Shown here: positions 41,202 to 49,156 of the stretch, piece after piece
Position numbering within the stretch: the stretch's first letter is position 1
Layout: each line of letters opens with the position of its first letter
Assembly: GCA_035479375.1 (NCBI GenBank)
Contig: DATIIT010000014.1
Span: 1-64,000, forward strand
Length of the DNA: 64,000 nt
Reading direction: 5' to 3'
Origin: PMNU01 sp035479375
Lineage (GTDB): Bacteria > Patescibacteriota > Saccharimonadia > Saccharimonadales > UBA4665
Position numbers and translations under genes: made by a program
The notes under the pieces: model-generated
The model's input: the letters and a program-made list of their open reading frames with translations, nothing else
The model's database searches: none
Told to the model about the DNA's origin: nothing

Positions 41202-41852
41202 TTATGCCACGTGTGGTGCTAGATCTACGAAGCGCGGCGTCACTGTAAAGCCGGCATAGTTGCCGGCCATCAGATGCCCACGCACCTCGGCCGTAGAGGG
41301 CTCAAGGCTGTGGCCTTCCATGCTTTCGGCGAGCGTCTGGAACGCGGCGTCGGCTGGCTGGCGATTGGCTGCAAACAAGTCTTCTCTCAAGCCTTCTTTC
41401 AAACCTTCTTGGTCTTGGATGCCATAGCTCAGTACGGTCAATCGTAGAGCAATCTCGGCATGCCGCGAACTGTCTGCGGCCGTACCCACGCGCTCAAGAG
41501 GCAAAATCGTTTCGCGGCCGCCAACACGCGACACAATACCGTCATGGCGTATGACATCTGAACTGCAGATATCCTCGCACCCACCAATTTCTAGGGCGTC
41601 AATGTGCCGCTCGACAACGATCACCCGGTTGGTAGCCGTGGCCGTCAGGATGGCAGGAGCGTTGCGGACGGGCAACTCCAGATTGGCGCGCTGCCAGGCA
41701 TCGGTCAGCAGCATGCCTACCGTGAAGCCCCCCATTGACGTGTGCACAACGGTGAGGCCGCTTCCCTTGTTTGGGTTAAACATTCCTCGCACATGTTGGC
41801 GAAGATACAGCGGCAAATCGCCCCAGTCTGGCGCATTTTTTGGGGCGGGCAT
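41202..41852 (-). CDS. Hypothetical protein (216 aa)
   Basis: Soluble, starts MPAPKNAPDWGDLPLYLRQH and lies 1 nt after the stop of rnhA, so it is in the same transcript. Recognisable stretches are AILTATATNRVIVVERHID and DLFAANRQPADAAFQTLAE, neither a known motif. It contains two nearby Cys (GCEDIC). No signal peptide or membrane segment. It belongs to the set of mid-size orphan proteins scattered through this window. Function unknown. Confidence 0.6.
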   Translation of the reverse strand: MPAPKNAPDWGDLPLYLRQHVRGMFNPNKGSGLTVVHTSMGGFTVGMLLTDAWQRANLELPVRNAPAILTATATNRVIVVERHIDALEIGGCEDICSSDVIRHDGIVSRVGGRETILPLERVGTAADSSRHAEIALRLTVLSYGIQDQEGLKEGLREDLFAANRQPADAAFQTLAESMEGHSLEPSTAEVRGHLMAGNYAGFTVTPRFVDLAPHVA

Positions 41853-41853
41853 A

Positions 41854-42273
41854 TTACTTCCGCAGCTGCTGCTCGCGGGCTTTGTTTGCCCACTCGTCGG
41901 CTAATTCGTTGCCCGGGTCGTTGTTGTGGCCGCGCACCCACACCAGTGTCGCCTGCGATTCGCGGTACAGCGGGCATACCTCTTTTACAATGTCCAAATT
42001 CTTGATTTCCCCGCCCTTTTTCTTCCAGCCGTTTTTCTCCCACGCGATGGACCATTTGGTGATGACGTTGATCCAAAACTCGCTGTCCGTGTAAATTTCG
42101 GCCGGCCCACCAGCCGCGTCTTTGAGCGCGGCGATGATGGCAAAGCCCTCCATGCGGATGTTGGTGGTATTGTGCTCGCCACCCAACACGTGCGGCTGCA
42201 TGTCGCGGATTACGGCAAAGCCGCCTGTGCCGGGGTTGGGCTCGCAGCTGCCGTCGGTGTAATACGTGACCAT
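41854..42273 (-). CDS. rnhA: Ribonuclease HI
   Basis: Degrades RNA in RNA-DNA hybrids. The 139 residues carry the four catalytic carboxylates: Asp in YYTDGSCEPNPG (residue 7), Glu in IRMEGFAII (about 41), Asp in IYTDSEFWI (about 63) and Asp in GNELADEWANKA (about 126). The basic handle region (WEKNGWKKKGGEIKN) is present. Length is slightly shorter than E. coli RNase HI (155). It is upstream of an orphan gene, separated by 1 nt. The promoter was not identified. Confidence 0.95.
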   Translation of the reverse strand: MVTYYTDGSCEPNPGTGGFAVIRDMQPHVLGGEHNTTNIRMEGFAIIAALKDAAGGPAEIYTDSEFWINVITKWSIAWEKNGWKKKGGEIKNLDIVKEVCPLYRESQATLVWVRGHNNDPGNELADEWANKAREQQLRK

Positions 42274-42314
42274 GCCGCCATTATATATGATGCCGGCCGC
42301 GCGCGGGTGGACTT

Positions 42315-43049
42315 TTAGCGGTATTCCGGATTTTCGTAGTCAAAGCGCGAGCCTGCGTCCCACTTGCTGCGCTGGTTGCCGTAGGCCGGCACGCCGCCGC
42401 TGTCCTTTAGCATCTGCGCCAGGTGCATGAGGTTCCAGGTCATGAAGGTGGTGTTGCGGTTGGTGAAATCGTTGCTGAGGCCGATTTTGCCGCCGTGCCC
42501 GTCGTCGTCACCGTAGCTGGGGCCGGGGCCGGCCTCGCCAATCCAGCCGGCGTCGGCTTGCGGCGGAATAACACAGCCTAGGTGCTGCAAACTATACAAC
42601 ACGTTCATGGCGCAGTGCTTGATGCCGTCCTCGTTGCCGGTAATCAGACAGCCGCCCACCTTGCCGTAATAGGCATACTGCCCGGCTTTGTTGAGTTCGG
42701 ACGAGCACGCATACAGCCGCTCAATAATTTTCTTCATCTGCGAGCTGTTGTCGCCCAGCCAAATGGGCCCGGCAAGCACCAAAATGTCGGCGGCCTGCAC
42801 TTTTTTGTAGATTTCCGGCCACTCGTCGTCCGGCCAGCCTTTGTCCCGCATGTCCGGGTACACGCCGGTGGCGATGTTAGGGTGGTCTATGGTGCGGATC
42901 ACCTCTGTTGTAACGCCGTGCTTCTCCATAATGTCGGTGCTGATTTTAATGAGCAGGTCGGTGTGGCTCGGCGCCGGCGACTTGGTGAGCGTGCCGTTAA
43001 AGAACAAGGCTTTTAGGCCGGTGAAATCGTATTGCTTGGTGTCTGCCAT
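42315..43049 (-). CDS. Flavodoxin-like NAD(P)H-dependent FMN reductase family protein
   Basis: 244 residues. The start at 43049 has GGAGGAG upstream; the longer frame from 43181 overlaps the next gene. The flavodoxin fold is visible: ALFFNGTLTKSPAPSHTD for the phosphate loop, ADILVLAGPIWLGDNSSQMK for the isoalloxazine site, and KVGGCLITGNEDGIKHC. This pattern resembles WrbA-like multimeric flavodoxins (COG0655). The C-terminal third, with GPGPSYGDDDGHGGKIG, is longer than in basic family members. Probably an FMN-dependent oxidoreductase. The substrate is unknown. Confidence 0.82.
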   Translation of the reverse strand: MADTKQYDFTGLKALFFNGTLTKSPAPSHTDLLIKISTDIMEKHGVTTEVIRTIDHPNIATGVYPDMRDKGWPDDEWPEIYKKVQAADILVLAGPIWLGDNSSQMKKIIERLYACSSELNKAGQYAYYGKVGGCLITGNEDGIKHCAMNVLYSLQHLGCVIPPQADAGWIGEAGPGPSYGDDDGHGGKIGLSNDFTNRNTTFMTWNLMHLAQMLKDSGGVPAYGNQRSKWDAGSRFDYENPEYR

Positions 43050-43137
43050 GGTGAAACTCCTCCGCGTTATGGTTGTATCATACCGCATGTTGGTGGCTGA
43101 TGCGGTGGAAAATGACACGGTCCTACGGCCCAGGCCG

Positions 43138-43812
43138 TCAGGCGTGAGGTAGCCCAAGCGCCACAGCCGGCGGCTCCACAAACGACTTCAACAGCCTCGG
43201 GTAGACAGTTACACGTTGGGATGGGTCAAATGTTTGGTCACCGCTCTCGCCCGCAAACCGTGCGAAGAATTCGGCAGTTGGCAGGGCGGGCGTGCGCGTT
43301 GCCAGAACCAGCTGCCCGTCACCGTACAAGTCTGGCGGCTTTTGCTGTGGGTCAAAGCCAGGCAGCATGCTGTCCTCGCCTAGCAGATACTCGCGCGGTT
43401 GATGGAGCACGGCAACCGGCTTGGGCGGGCGGAAGTTTATATCGATGCTATGCGTCTCTAGCGAATGGTTCACCACACCTTCGGCGGTCTGCTGCGGCAA
43501 CGCCCGGCGCAACAACTCACCCAACGCCAAGCCAGCAACGGCCTCGCGTTCCCATATCTGTATTGGCGACCCCGGGAGCCTGTGATGTACCTCTGGCCTG
43601 GCGGCAAGCGAACGGATTCTCGCAACCTTAGGCAAAACACCGCGTAGCATAAAATCGCCGGCGAATCCGATGTGCCAGATACCACCTTCGGCCTCAATGC
43701 CAGCCCAGTATTCAACAAGGCCATCGTACTGGGGTTGCCCCATGCGCATTAGCGAAAACAACTCCAGGTAATCGCCGCGGCTGGGTTTTTGGCGGAGTTT
43801 CTCGAACGCCAT
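43138..43812 (-). CDS. Hypothetical protein (224 aa)
   Basis: Starts at 43812 (MAFEKLRQKPSRGDYLEL), 4 nt after the stop of the SDR gene; the frame remains open to 43998 but that part is antisense-like shadow of the SDR gene. The body contains GGIWHIGFAGDFMLRG and SIDINFRPPKPVAVLHQP, without a recognisable family motif. No membrane segments. Its close coupling to the SDR and glyS genes implies co-expression. Function unknown. Confidence 0.6.
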   Translation of the reverse strand: MAFEKLRQKPSRGDYLELFSLMRMGQPQYDGLVEYWAGIEAEGGIWHIGFAGDFMLRGVLPKVARIRSLAARPEVHHRLPGSPIQIWEREAVAGLALGELLRRALPQQTAEGVVNHSLETHSIDINFRPPKPVAVLHQPREYLLGEDSMLPGFDPQQKPPDLYGDGQLVLATRTPALPTAEFFARFAGESGDQTFDPSQRVTVYPRLLKSFVEPPAVALGLPHA

Positions 43813-43816
43813 GCGC

Positions 43817-44500
43817 CTAGTAATCCAAGTTTTGCATGCCGATTTCCGGCACGTCGACATTCTCCGGCAAGTTACATATAAATGCAAGCATTTCGGCGGC
43901 CTGTTTAGGGTCGAGCGCACGGGACATGTCGCGGCTGTTGCCGCTTTTGTCGAACAGGCCGGTGTTGATGGCGCCCGGGTAAAACCCGGTAACGGCAATG
44001 TGCGCCGGCTTGAGCTCCAGCTGCATGGACTTGGTGAAGCCGGTAATCGCCCATTTGCTAGCGTTGTATACCGCGCGCTCGGCCTTGGCGCTTAAGCCCG
44101 CCTGGGAAATGACGTTGATGATCCTGCCCTTTTGCCGGGCTTTCATCGCCGTTACGGCGGCGCGCGTGCAATAAATGGTGCCGAGCGTATTCGTTTCGAC
44201 CACCGCTTTGATGCGCGCCGGGTCGTTGGTTTCCAGCGCGTCTTGGATCCACTGGCCGGCGTTGTTAATGAGGATGTCGAGCGGGCCGCCTTTGGATTCG
44301 GCGGCCTGGATAGCTTTTTCTACCTGGGCGTAATCGGTGACGTCGGCCACGACGTAGTTGCATTTTAGTTCTGCGGCCGCTTGCTTGGTACGCGCCTCGT
44401 CACGGCCTAAGATGGTGACGTGGTGGCCGGCTTTCATGAGTGCCTCGGCGGTTGCCCGCCCCAGGCCATCGTTGCCGCCGGTTATCAAAATGCGGTTCAT
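43817..44500 (-). CDS. Short-chain dehydrogenase/reductase
   Basis: Classical SDR of 227 residues: NAD(P)-binding TGGNDGLGRATAEAL (TGxxxGxG), structural LINNAG, catalytic Ser in VISQAGLSA, and YNASK for the Tyr-Lys pair. The R in LGRDEARTKQ after strand 2 favours NADP. Substrate unknown. It overlaps glyS by 4 nt (ATGA), so is translated from the same message as the synthetase, which is a positional rather than functional link. Confidence 0.9.
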   Translation of the reverse strand: MNRILITGGNDGLGRATAEALMKAGHHVTILGRDEARTKQAAAELKCNYVVADVTDYAQVEKAIQAAESKGGPLDILINNAGQWIQDALETNDPARIKAVVETNTLGTIYCTRAAVTAMKARQKGRIINVISQAGLSAKAERAVYNASKWAITGFTKSMQLELKPAHIAVTGFYPGAINTGLFDKSGNSRDMSRALDPKQAAEMLAFICNLPENVDVPEIGMQNLDY

Positions 44501-45849
44501 ATGGCTTTTAGCAGTTCATCTATCGCCACCCGAGTCTGCCCCGCCGTATCCCTGTCCCGCAGCGTCACCGTCCCGTCCTCCAGCGTCTGGAAGTCGATGG
44601 TCACATGCGCCGGCACGCCGATTTCATCTGAGCGGCGGTAGCGCTTGCCCACGTTGCCGTTGTCGTCCCAGTTGACGGCGCCGAGCTCTTTTTGCAGCAT
44701 GGCGTAGACCTCGCGTGCCTTGGCCACCAGCTCGGGCTTGTTTTTCAAAAGCGGCGAGACGCAGGCCTTCACCGGCGCCAACTCCTTGGGAAGCTTCAGA
44801 AATATGCGCTTTTCGCCGTTCAACTCATCTTCGGTGTACGCGTTGGCCAGCACGGCCAGCACGTGGCGGTCCAGGCCAAATGTGGGCTCAATGACGTGCG
44901 GGATAAATGGCTCGCCGCCGTTTTTGGGGGTGTAGCGCAACTTTTTGCCGCTGACGCGCTCGTGGTTAGCCAGGTCAAAATCCGTGCGGTAGGCCAGGCC
45001 GCCGATTTCCTTCACGCCAAACGGGTAGGCAAACTCGAAGTCTATGGTGCGCTTGCTGTAGTGGGCGCGGTCGGTTTCGCCAATTTCGCGTTCGTGGAGT
45101 TTATCGGCCGGCAAGCCCACCAGCGCGAACCAGTCGCGGAACAGCTGCAGGCATTTTTCAAACTCCGCTTCCCAGTTGGCTGGGTCCACAAAATACTCAA
45201 ACTCCATGATTTCCAGTTCGCGGACGCGGAAAATAAAGTCGCGCGGGCTGATTTCGTTGCGGAACGACTTGCCAATTTGCGCCAACCCAAACGGTAAATC
45301 CGGGTAAAAACTATCCACCACGTTTTTGAAGTTCGTGAACATGCCCTGCGCGGTTTCCGGCCGCAGGTACACCACCGATTCTTCGTCGGCCACCGGCCCG
45401 ATGTGCGTCTTGAACATCATGTTGAACTGCGCCGGAGAGCCCAGCGGGTTGCCGTCCGGGCTCTTAATGCCCTTCTCTGTTATGGCCGCGGCCATCTGCT
45501 CCAAATTCATGCCTTCCGGGTCAACGCCGTTATCTTCCAGCAAGTGGTCTAGACGGTAGCGCTTTTTGGTTTTCACGTCTTCAATGAGCGGGTCGTTAAA
45601 GGTGTCCACGTGGCCGCTGGCCTGCCAAACGCGCGGGTTCATGAGGATGGTGGTGTCGATGCCGTAGATGTCGTCGCGGCTGTCCACCACAAATTTCCAC
45701 CACAAATTAGTGATGTTGCGCTTCAGCGAGATGCCCAACGGGCCGTAATCCCACGTGCCGGCCAGGCCGCCGTAAATCTCGGAACCCTGGTAAATAAAGC
45801 CGCGGCGCTTGGCCAGGCTGGCAATGTCGTCTAAAGAAATGTCGCTCAT
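44497..45849 (-). CDS. glyS: Glycyl-tRNA synthetase, class II homodimeric type
   Basis: Charges tRNA-Gly. The 450 residues begin with the GlyRS-specific RRGFIYQGSEIYGG and WDYGPLGISLKRN, have motif 2 GKSFRNEISPRDFIFRVREL, motif 3 VIEPTFGLDRHVLAVL, and a C-terminal anticodon-binding domain. This is the single-chain type of Gram-positive bacteria, archaea and eukaryotes, not the alpha2beta2 enzyme of E. coli. Length is normal. A TATAAT (45859-45864) ends 9 nt before the ATG, so the transcript is nearly leaderless. It is the head of an operon with the SDR. Confidence 0.96.
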   Translation of the reverse strand: MSDISLDDIASLAKRRGFIYQGSEIYGGLAGTWDYGPLGISLKRNITNLWWKFVVDSRDDIYGIDTTILMNPRVWQASGHVDTFNDPLIEDVKTKKRYRLDHLLEDNGVDPEGMNLEQMAAAITEKGIKSPDGNPLGSPAQFNMMFKTHIGPVADEESVVYLRPETAQGMFTNFKNVVDSFYPDLPFGLAQIGKSFRNEISPRDFIFRVRELEIMEFEYFVDPANWEAEFEKCLQLFRDWFALVGLPADKLHEREIGETDRAHYSKRTIDFEFAYPFGVKEIGGLAYRTDFDLANHERVSGKKLRYTPKNGGEPFIPHVIEPTFGLDRHVLAVLANAYTEDELNGEKRIFLKLPKELAPVKACVSPLLKNKPELVAKAREVYAMLQKELGAVNWDDNGNVGKRYRRSDEIGVPAHVTIDFQTLEDGTVTLRDRDTAGQTRVAIDELLKAI

Positions 45850-45891
45850 ATATTCCGCATTATACCGGAAGCGGGCGCGAGAATACAGGGG

Positions 45892-46584
45892 TTAGGCTTG
45901 AGCCTGCGCCATGGCGGTTACCAGCGGCGCCAAGACAGCCGCCAGCGCCTCGCTAGCCTGCACGCGCGCCAAAATTTTGGGCGGGTTGCCGGCAAAGCAC
46001 AGCCGTAAAAACTTTATGTGGCTGGCCGTAAAACGGCCTTTGCTGCGCGGGCTGAAGCACATCGCCTCTAGGCTAAAGTCGTATTCGAGGCCGGGCTCGA
46101 GCTTGTTGCCTGCCGCGTCGGTGTGCAAATTTGGTGTATGGCCGCCCAAGCGGAGGAGCTGCGCCTGGAACCAAAAGCGCACCACAGCCAAGGGCACAGC
46201 CGCGTCGTCCAGCGCCTCAAACGCCTGCTCTAACAGATGGAAATAAACGTCCTCAGCCTCGTCTTCAATTGTTTTGTTGAGCTGCTTGATGAGCTCGTAA
46301 CCGAGCATGGTGCGGTCCAAATCCTGCACAATGTGGCCGTAGTGCTTCACCAGGCGTGTGGAGACCAATGTGCCCAGGCTGCCAGCCGCCCTCCCCTGGA
46401 TAAAGGTGATGGTGCTGACGCTAAACAGCTCGATGCCGCCGGCCAGCTTTGATTTCACCCGCCGCACGCCCTTGGCCAGCACGCGCAGCTTGCCAAGCTC
46501 CGGCGTGAGCAGCGTGAGGATGCGGTCGGCCTCGCCGTAATCGGTGCGCGCTAGGATAATTGCCGGGGCGACCAGCTGCTTCAC
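45892..46584 (-). CDS. recO: DNA repair protein RecO
   Basis: Helps load RecA on SSB-coated single-stranded DNA in the RecFOR pathway. 230 residues. The GTG at 46584 overlaps the receiver stop as GTGA and has AAGGAG 5 nt upstream, which fixes the start; the longer frame to 46761 is shadow. The N-terminal OB fold shows PAIILARTDYGEADRILTLL and ELGKLRVLAKGVRRVKSKL; the rest is helical, with FTASHIKFLRLCFAG near the end. The zinc Cys4 cluster of some RecO proteins is missing. Confidence 0.9.
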   Translation of the reverse strand: MKQLVAPAIILARTDYGEADRILTLLTPELGKLRVLAKGVRRVKSKLAGGIELFSVSTITFIQGRAAGSLGTLVSTRLVKHYGHIVQDLDRTMLGYELIKQLNKTIEDEAEDVYFHLLEQAFEALDDAAVPLAVVRFWFQAQLLRLGGHTPNLHTDAAGNKLEPGLEYDFSLEAMCFSPRSKGRFTASHIKFLRLCFAGNPPKILARVQASEALAAVLAPLVTAMAQAQA

Positions 46585-46973
46585 AATGCTCCTTGCCCGT
46601 CTAGCGTAAGGCCGCGCACAACGCGCAGCAGCTGTTGCAATGTTGTGCGCGGCTTGTACAAAACTGCGTGTACCCCAAGGTCGCGGCGCAGGCTTTCCTG
46701 CGCCGCAGTTAAAGTGGCCGGCGGCAAAGCGCTTTGCACCACCGCCGGCACCTGCCGCCATTCTGGGTACGAGCGGAATTCGTGCAAAAACTCCACCCCG
46801 CTATGGGCCGCCAGCTGCAACTCTAAAATAACCACGTCCGGCTGCTGTTGGTCCGCTGCATCAATAGCGCTTTGCGCAGTGGCAGCGTGCGCCACAGAGT
46901 AGCCCGCCGCGCCTAACATAGTGGCGTACGTCTGCGCCAGTAAGGTGTTAGGTTCGAGTAATAATACGTGCAT
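46581..46973 (-). CDS. Degenerate response-regulator receiver domain
   Basis: 130-residue stand-alone receiver fold. The site of the phospho-accepting Asp is Glu (PDVVILELQLAAHSGVEF), and the acidic pair after strand 1 is reduced to LLEPNT, while the Lys near the end (VLYKPRTTL) is kept. Phosphorylation as in normal receivers is therefore unlikely; Glu may mimic the phosphorylated state. It is coupled to recO (GTGA) and lies 14 nt after a histidine-kinase-like gene. A phosphorylation-independent regulator or adaptor is the likely role. Confidence 0.78.
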   Translation of the reverse strand: MHVLLLEPNTLLAQTYATMLGAAGYSVAHAATAQSAIDAADQQQPDVVILELQLAAHSGVEFLHEFRSYPEWRQVPAVVQSALPPATLTAAQESLRRDLGVHAVLYKPRTTLQQLLRVVRGLTLDGQGAL

Positions 46974-46987
46974 ACTGAGTAAAAATG

Positions 46988-47707
46988 TTATACAAGTTGG
47001 AGCTGCCTGCTGGGCTGTAAGGTTGCCGCTAGGCCACCGCGCCGCAAGTAATGGCCGACGCGCAAACGGCTGTCCATAGAGCGCAAAATGGCGTCAGCCA
47101 CAAATAAGCCAGCCGCCGTGCCAGCGCCAAGCTCGGTGAACGGCTGCGCCGCAGCGCCGCAGAGTTCCTGGGCGCGCCGCCAGGCATCTGCCGACACGAC
47201 CTGCCGGGCGCTGTACACGCCGGCCACAATGCCCTGTGGCGTACGGTGGAGCGCCAAGGAAATGCGGCTGCGCGCGCCGCCACCAAGCGCCGGCTGCGCC
47301 TCAACCAACGCAAAGCCCAGGCTAAGCAGCGCCGCCTTAAGGCCGCGCGCATTGCCCATTACCGGCCCATACTTGCCGGCAGTCTCCAGTTGCACGTCAA
47401 CGCCGTACTGGCGGGCGAAACGGTGCAGGTCGTGCGCCGTATCCACCAACAATGACGATACCGATACCGGCTCCAGCTCCAGCCGCGTTTGGGCGCGCAG
47501 CAACTCTAGCCCCAGCAAATAACTGTCTACCAGCAGCAGCGCCGCGTCCGCTTGCGTGGCGACCAAATTGGCATCCAGCGCGGCCGCGCCCCCCATGGAG
47601 CCAAGCTCGGCATGGCGCGCAATAACTGCCAAGGGCACTTTCAGCTGCTCGGCAACTGATGCCAGCAGCGCGTTCGCTTCCGGCCGCACCCCTGTATCTA
47701 GCGCCAT
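46988..47707 (-). CDS. Histidine-kinase-like protein (degenerate DHp/ATPase)
   Basis: 239 residues; start at 47707 supported by AGGAGG 5 nt upstream. The N-terminal helix pair has a His in PLAVIARHAEL, as in DHp domains. The C-terminal half resembles a GHKL ATPase (NARGLKAALLSLGFALVEAQ as a weak N-box, GAGTAAGLFVADAILRSM as a weak G2 box, GGLAATL as the final strand) but key Asn/Asp residues are altered. No sensor or membrane segment. Next to the degenerate receiver it may form a partner pair with reduced chemistry. Confidence 0.6.
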   Translation of the reverse strand: MALDTGVRPEANALLASVAEQLKVPLAVIARHAELGSMGGAAALDANLVATQADAALLLVDSYLLGLELLRAQTRLELEPVSVSSLLVDTAHDLHRFARQYGVDVQLETAGKYGPVMGNARGLKAALLSLGFALVEAQPALGGGARSRISLALHRTPQGIVAGVYSARQVVSADAWRRAQELCGAAAQPFTELGAGTAAGLFVADAILRSMDSRLRVGHYLRRGGLAATLQPSRQLQLV

Positions 47708-47746
47708 GTCGTCCTCCTGATCTTTCCAGTATAGCACCGGGAAAGA

Positions 47747-48457
47747 TTACGGGGCGAATGTGAAATTGGGCAGGATGGTGTTGTTAAAGTCTGGCTCAAA
47801 GGTCTGCGACTCGGTGGAGACAACCAGGGACAGGTTGCGCAGCGGCACAACGATAATCGTCCCTTGGTTGTTAATAGAAATCTGCCCGTCAATGCGCGAC
47901 CCCACCACGCCTGGCACTTTCGGGAAACTGTACGGCGTCAGCGTGACCTTTTTGTTGCTTACTAAAGACGAGTACGACTGCAGCTGGTTAGCATACGTTT
48001 GGCTTACCACCTGGACACGCAGGGCGTAGGCGCCATCTTGGGCTTGCACATCCGGCACAACGTCTGGCTGGAAATAAGCGCTCAGCGGCGTCGACTGGTT
48101 GGTGATAACATAGCCGCTCCATGTTTTGGGGTACATGACCGCAACGCTGCCAAACTGCGACGGCCCCACGAACCGCTTGAGCGGGTTCTTGGCTTCTTCG
48201 GCGTAGCGTTGGGCGTCGGACTGCTGCGCGGCCTTGACCGCGGCTGCGGCCGCTACCGCGGCTTTAGCGTCGCTGTGGTTTTTGTAATCGGAACGGCTGC
48301 TAAACGCCCACGCCCCAAACGACGCGGCAGCAATAAGCAGCACCACCGCCACAATCAGCGGGATCAGCAGCATATTCATATAACCGCCTTGGCGATTGGG
48401 TCCCATACCGCTCATGGTAGCCGATGTTGCCGCGCCGCGCAAGTCATTTATATTCAT
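47747..48457 (-). CDS. Membrane-anchored extracytoplasmic protein, unknown
   Basis: About 236 residues with one N-terminal membrane helix (LLIPLIVAVVLLIAAASFGAW), an Ala/Gln-rich helical linker and a beta-rich outside domain (FGSVAVMYPKTWSGYVIT onwards), which faintly recalls PsbP-like folds. Start is uncertain: ATG 48457 overlaps the methyltransferase stop by 14 nt, ATG 48415 is the next one, and neither has a Shine-Dalgarno sequence. Co-transcribed with the methyltransferase gene. No function assigned. Confidence 0.6.
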   Translation of the reverse strand: MNINDLRGAATSATMSGMGPNRQGGYMNMLLIPLIVAVVLLIAAASFGAWAFSSRSDYKNHSDAKAAVAAAAAVKAAQQSDAQRYAEEAKNPLKRFVGPSQFGSVAVMYPKTWSGYVITNQSTPLSAYFQPDVVPDVQAQDGAYALRVQVVSQTYANQLQSYSSLVSNKKVTLTPYSFPKVPGVVGSRIDGQISINNQGTIIVVPLRNLSLVVSTESQTFEPDFNNTILPNFTFAP

Positions 48458-48944
48458 ACAGGAAGATGGCGTTGCGTTCCTCCACCGGCTCTTTCCCCGG
48501 CACTTGGAAGGCAAAACTCGCCAGGCGCACCGGGCGTTTGTGGTCCTTTTGCCAGCGCGTCACATATTCGTCTAGTTTCTTCATTTGGTACTGGATCATA
48601 AAGCTAAACACGCCGTCGGCCGGCGGCCAGTTGGTGTAGAAATAGTTGCCCCAGATGATTTTCACCTGCTTGCGGTAGCGCCGCGTGCGGAACCAGGACA
48701 AAATTACCAGGAACAGGCTCAGCTCAACACCTACCACGTTGAGGCCGCGCTGGGCGCCGGCAATCAGGATACGGCCGTCGCCGGAGCCGAGGTCCAGCAG
48801 TGTTTGGCCCGGCTTGAGGTCCAACAAGTCGAGCGCGGTATTCATGTTGAGCCGTAGCGTTGGCACGTAAGGCGGCCCGAACAGCACCGGCAGCCCAAAG
48901 CTCAGCACCACAACGCCCACAACTACCAGCGCCAACCAGATCAT
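48444..48944 (-). CDS. Membrane-anchored SAM-dependent methyltransferase, FAM173-like
   Basis: 166 residues: an N-terminal membrane helix (LALVVVGVVVLSFGLPVLF), then PYVPT and a compact class I methyltransferase core with LLDLGSGDGRILIAGAQRG and VVGVELSLFLV. The VPT...DLGSGDGR...GxELS arrangement with an N-terminal anchor is that of FAM173/ATPSCKMT-type protein-lysine methyltransferases; the catalytic residues after strand 4 are different (GNYFYTNWP), so the target is uncertain. It overlaps xseB by 4 nt. The stop is TGA. Confidence 0.78.
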   Translation of the reverse strand: MIWLALVVVGVVVLSFGLPVLFGPPYVPTLRLNMNTALDLLDLKPGQTLLDLGSGDGRILIAGAQRGLNVVGVELSLFLVILSWFRTRRYRKQVKIIWGNYFYTNWPPADGVFSFMIQYQMKKLDEYVTRWQKDHKRPVRLASFAFQVPGKEPVEERNAIFLYEYK

Positions 48945-49156
48945 GCAGGTCGTTCCCCGGCACCTGCTTGGAGTTGTAACTTCTGGATTGTGTTCTCTGC
49001 CTCGCGCAGCTGTTTTTCCAGCTTGGCGGCCAGATTGAGGCCCTGCTCGTATAATTTTACAGCGTCGTCTACCTGCACGTTGGGCTGCTGCAAAGCTGCC
49101 AGCACGCGCTCCAACTCACTGCTGAGCGATTGGTAATCTTCTGCCTTGGCATTCAT
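48941..49156 (-). CDS. xseB: Exodeoxyribonuclease VII small subunit
   Basis: 71 residues, two helices with the family pattern SLSSELERVLAALQQPNVQV, DDAVKLYEQGLNLAAKLEKQ and LREAENTIQKLQ. It complexes with XseA in several copies. It overlaps xseA by 4 nt (ATGA), and the methyltransferase gene by 4 nt. Length is typical (60-90). Confidence 0.95.
   Translation of the reverse strand: MNAKAEDYQSLSSELERVLAALQQPNVQVDDAVKLYEQGLNLAAKLEKQLREAENTIQKLQLQAGAGERPA

Noticed and set aside
43813..43998. Extension of the 43138 gene to 43998
   Set aside because: The added residues are Cys/Thr/Arg-rich shadow of the SDR gene; ATG 43812 fits the 4-nt gap.
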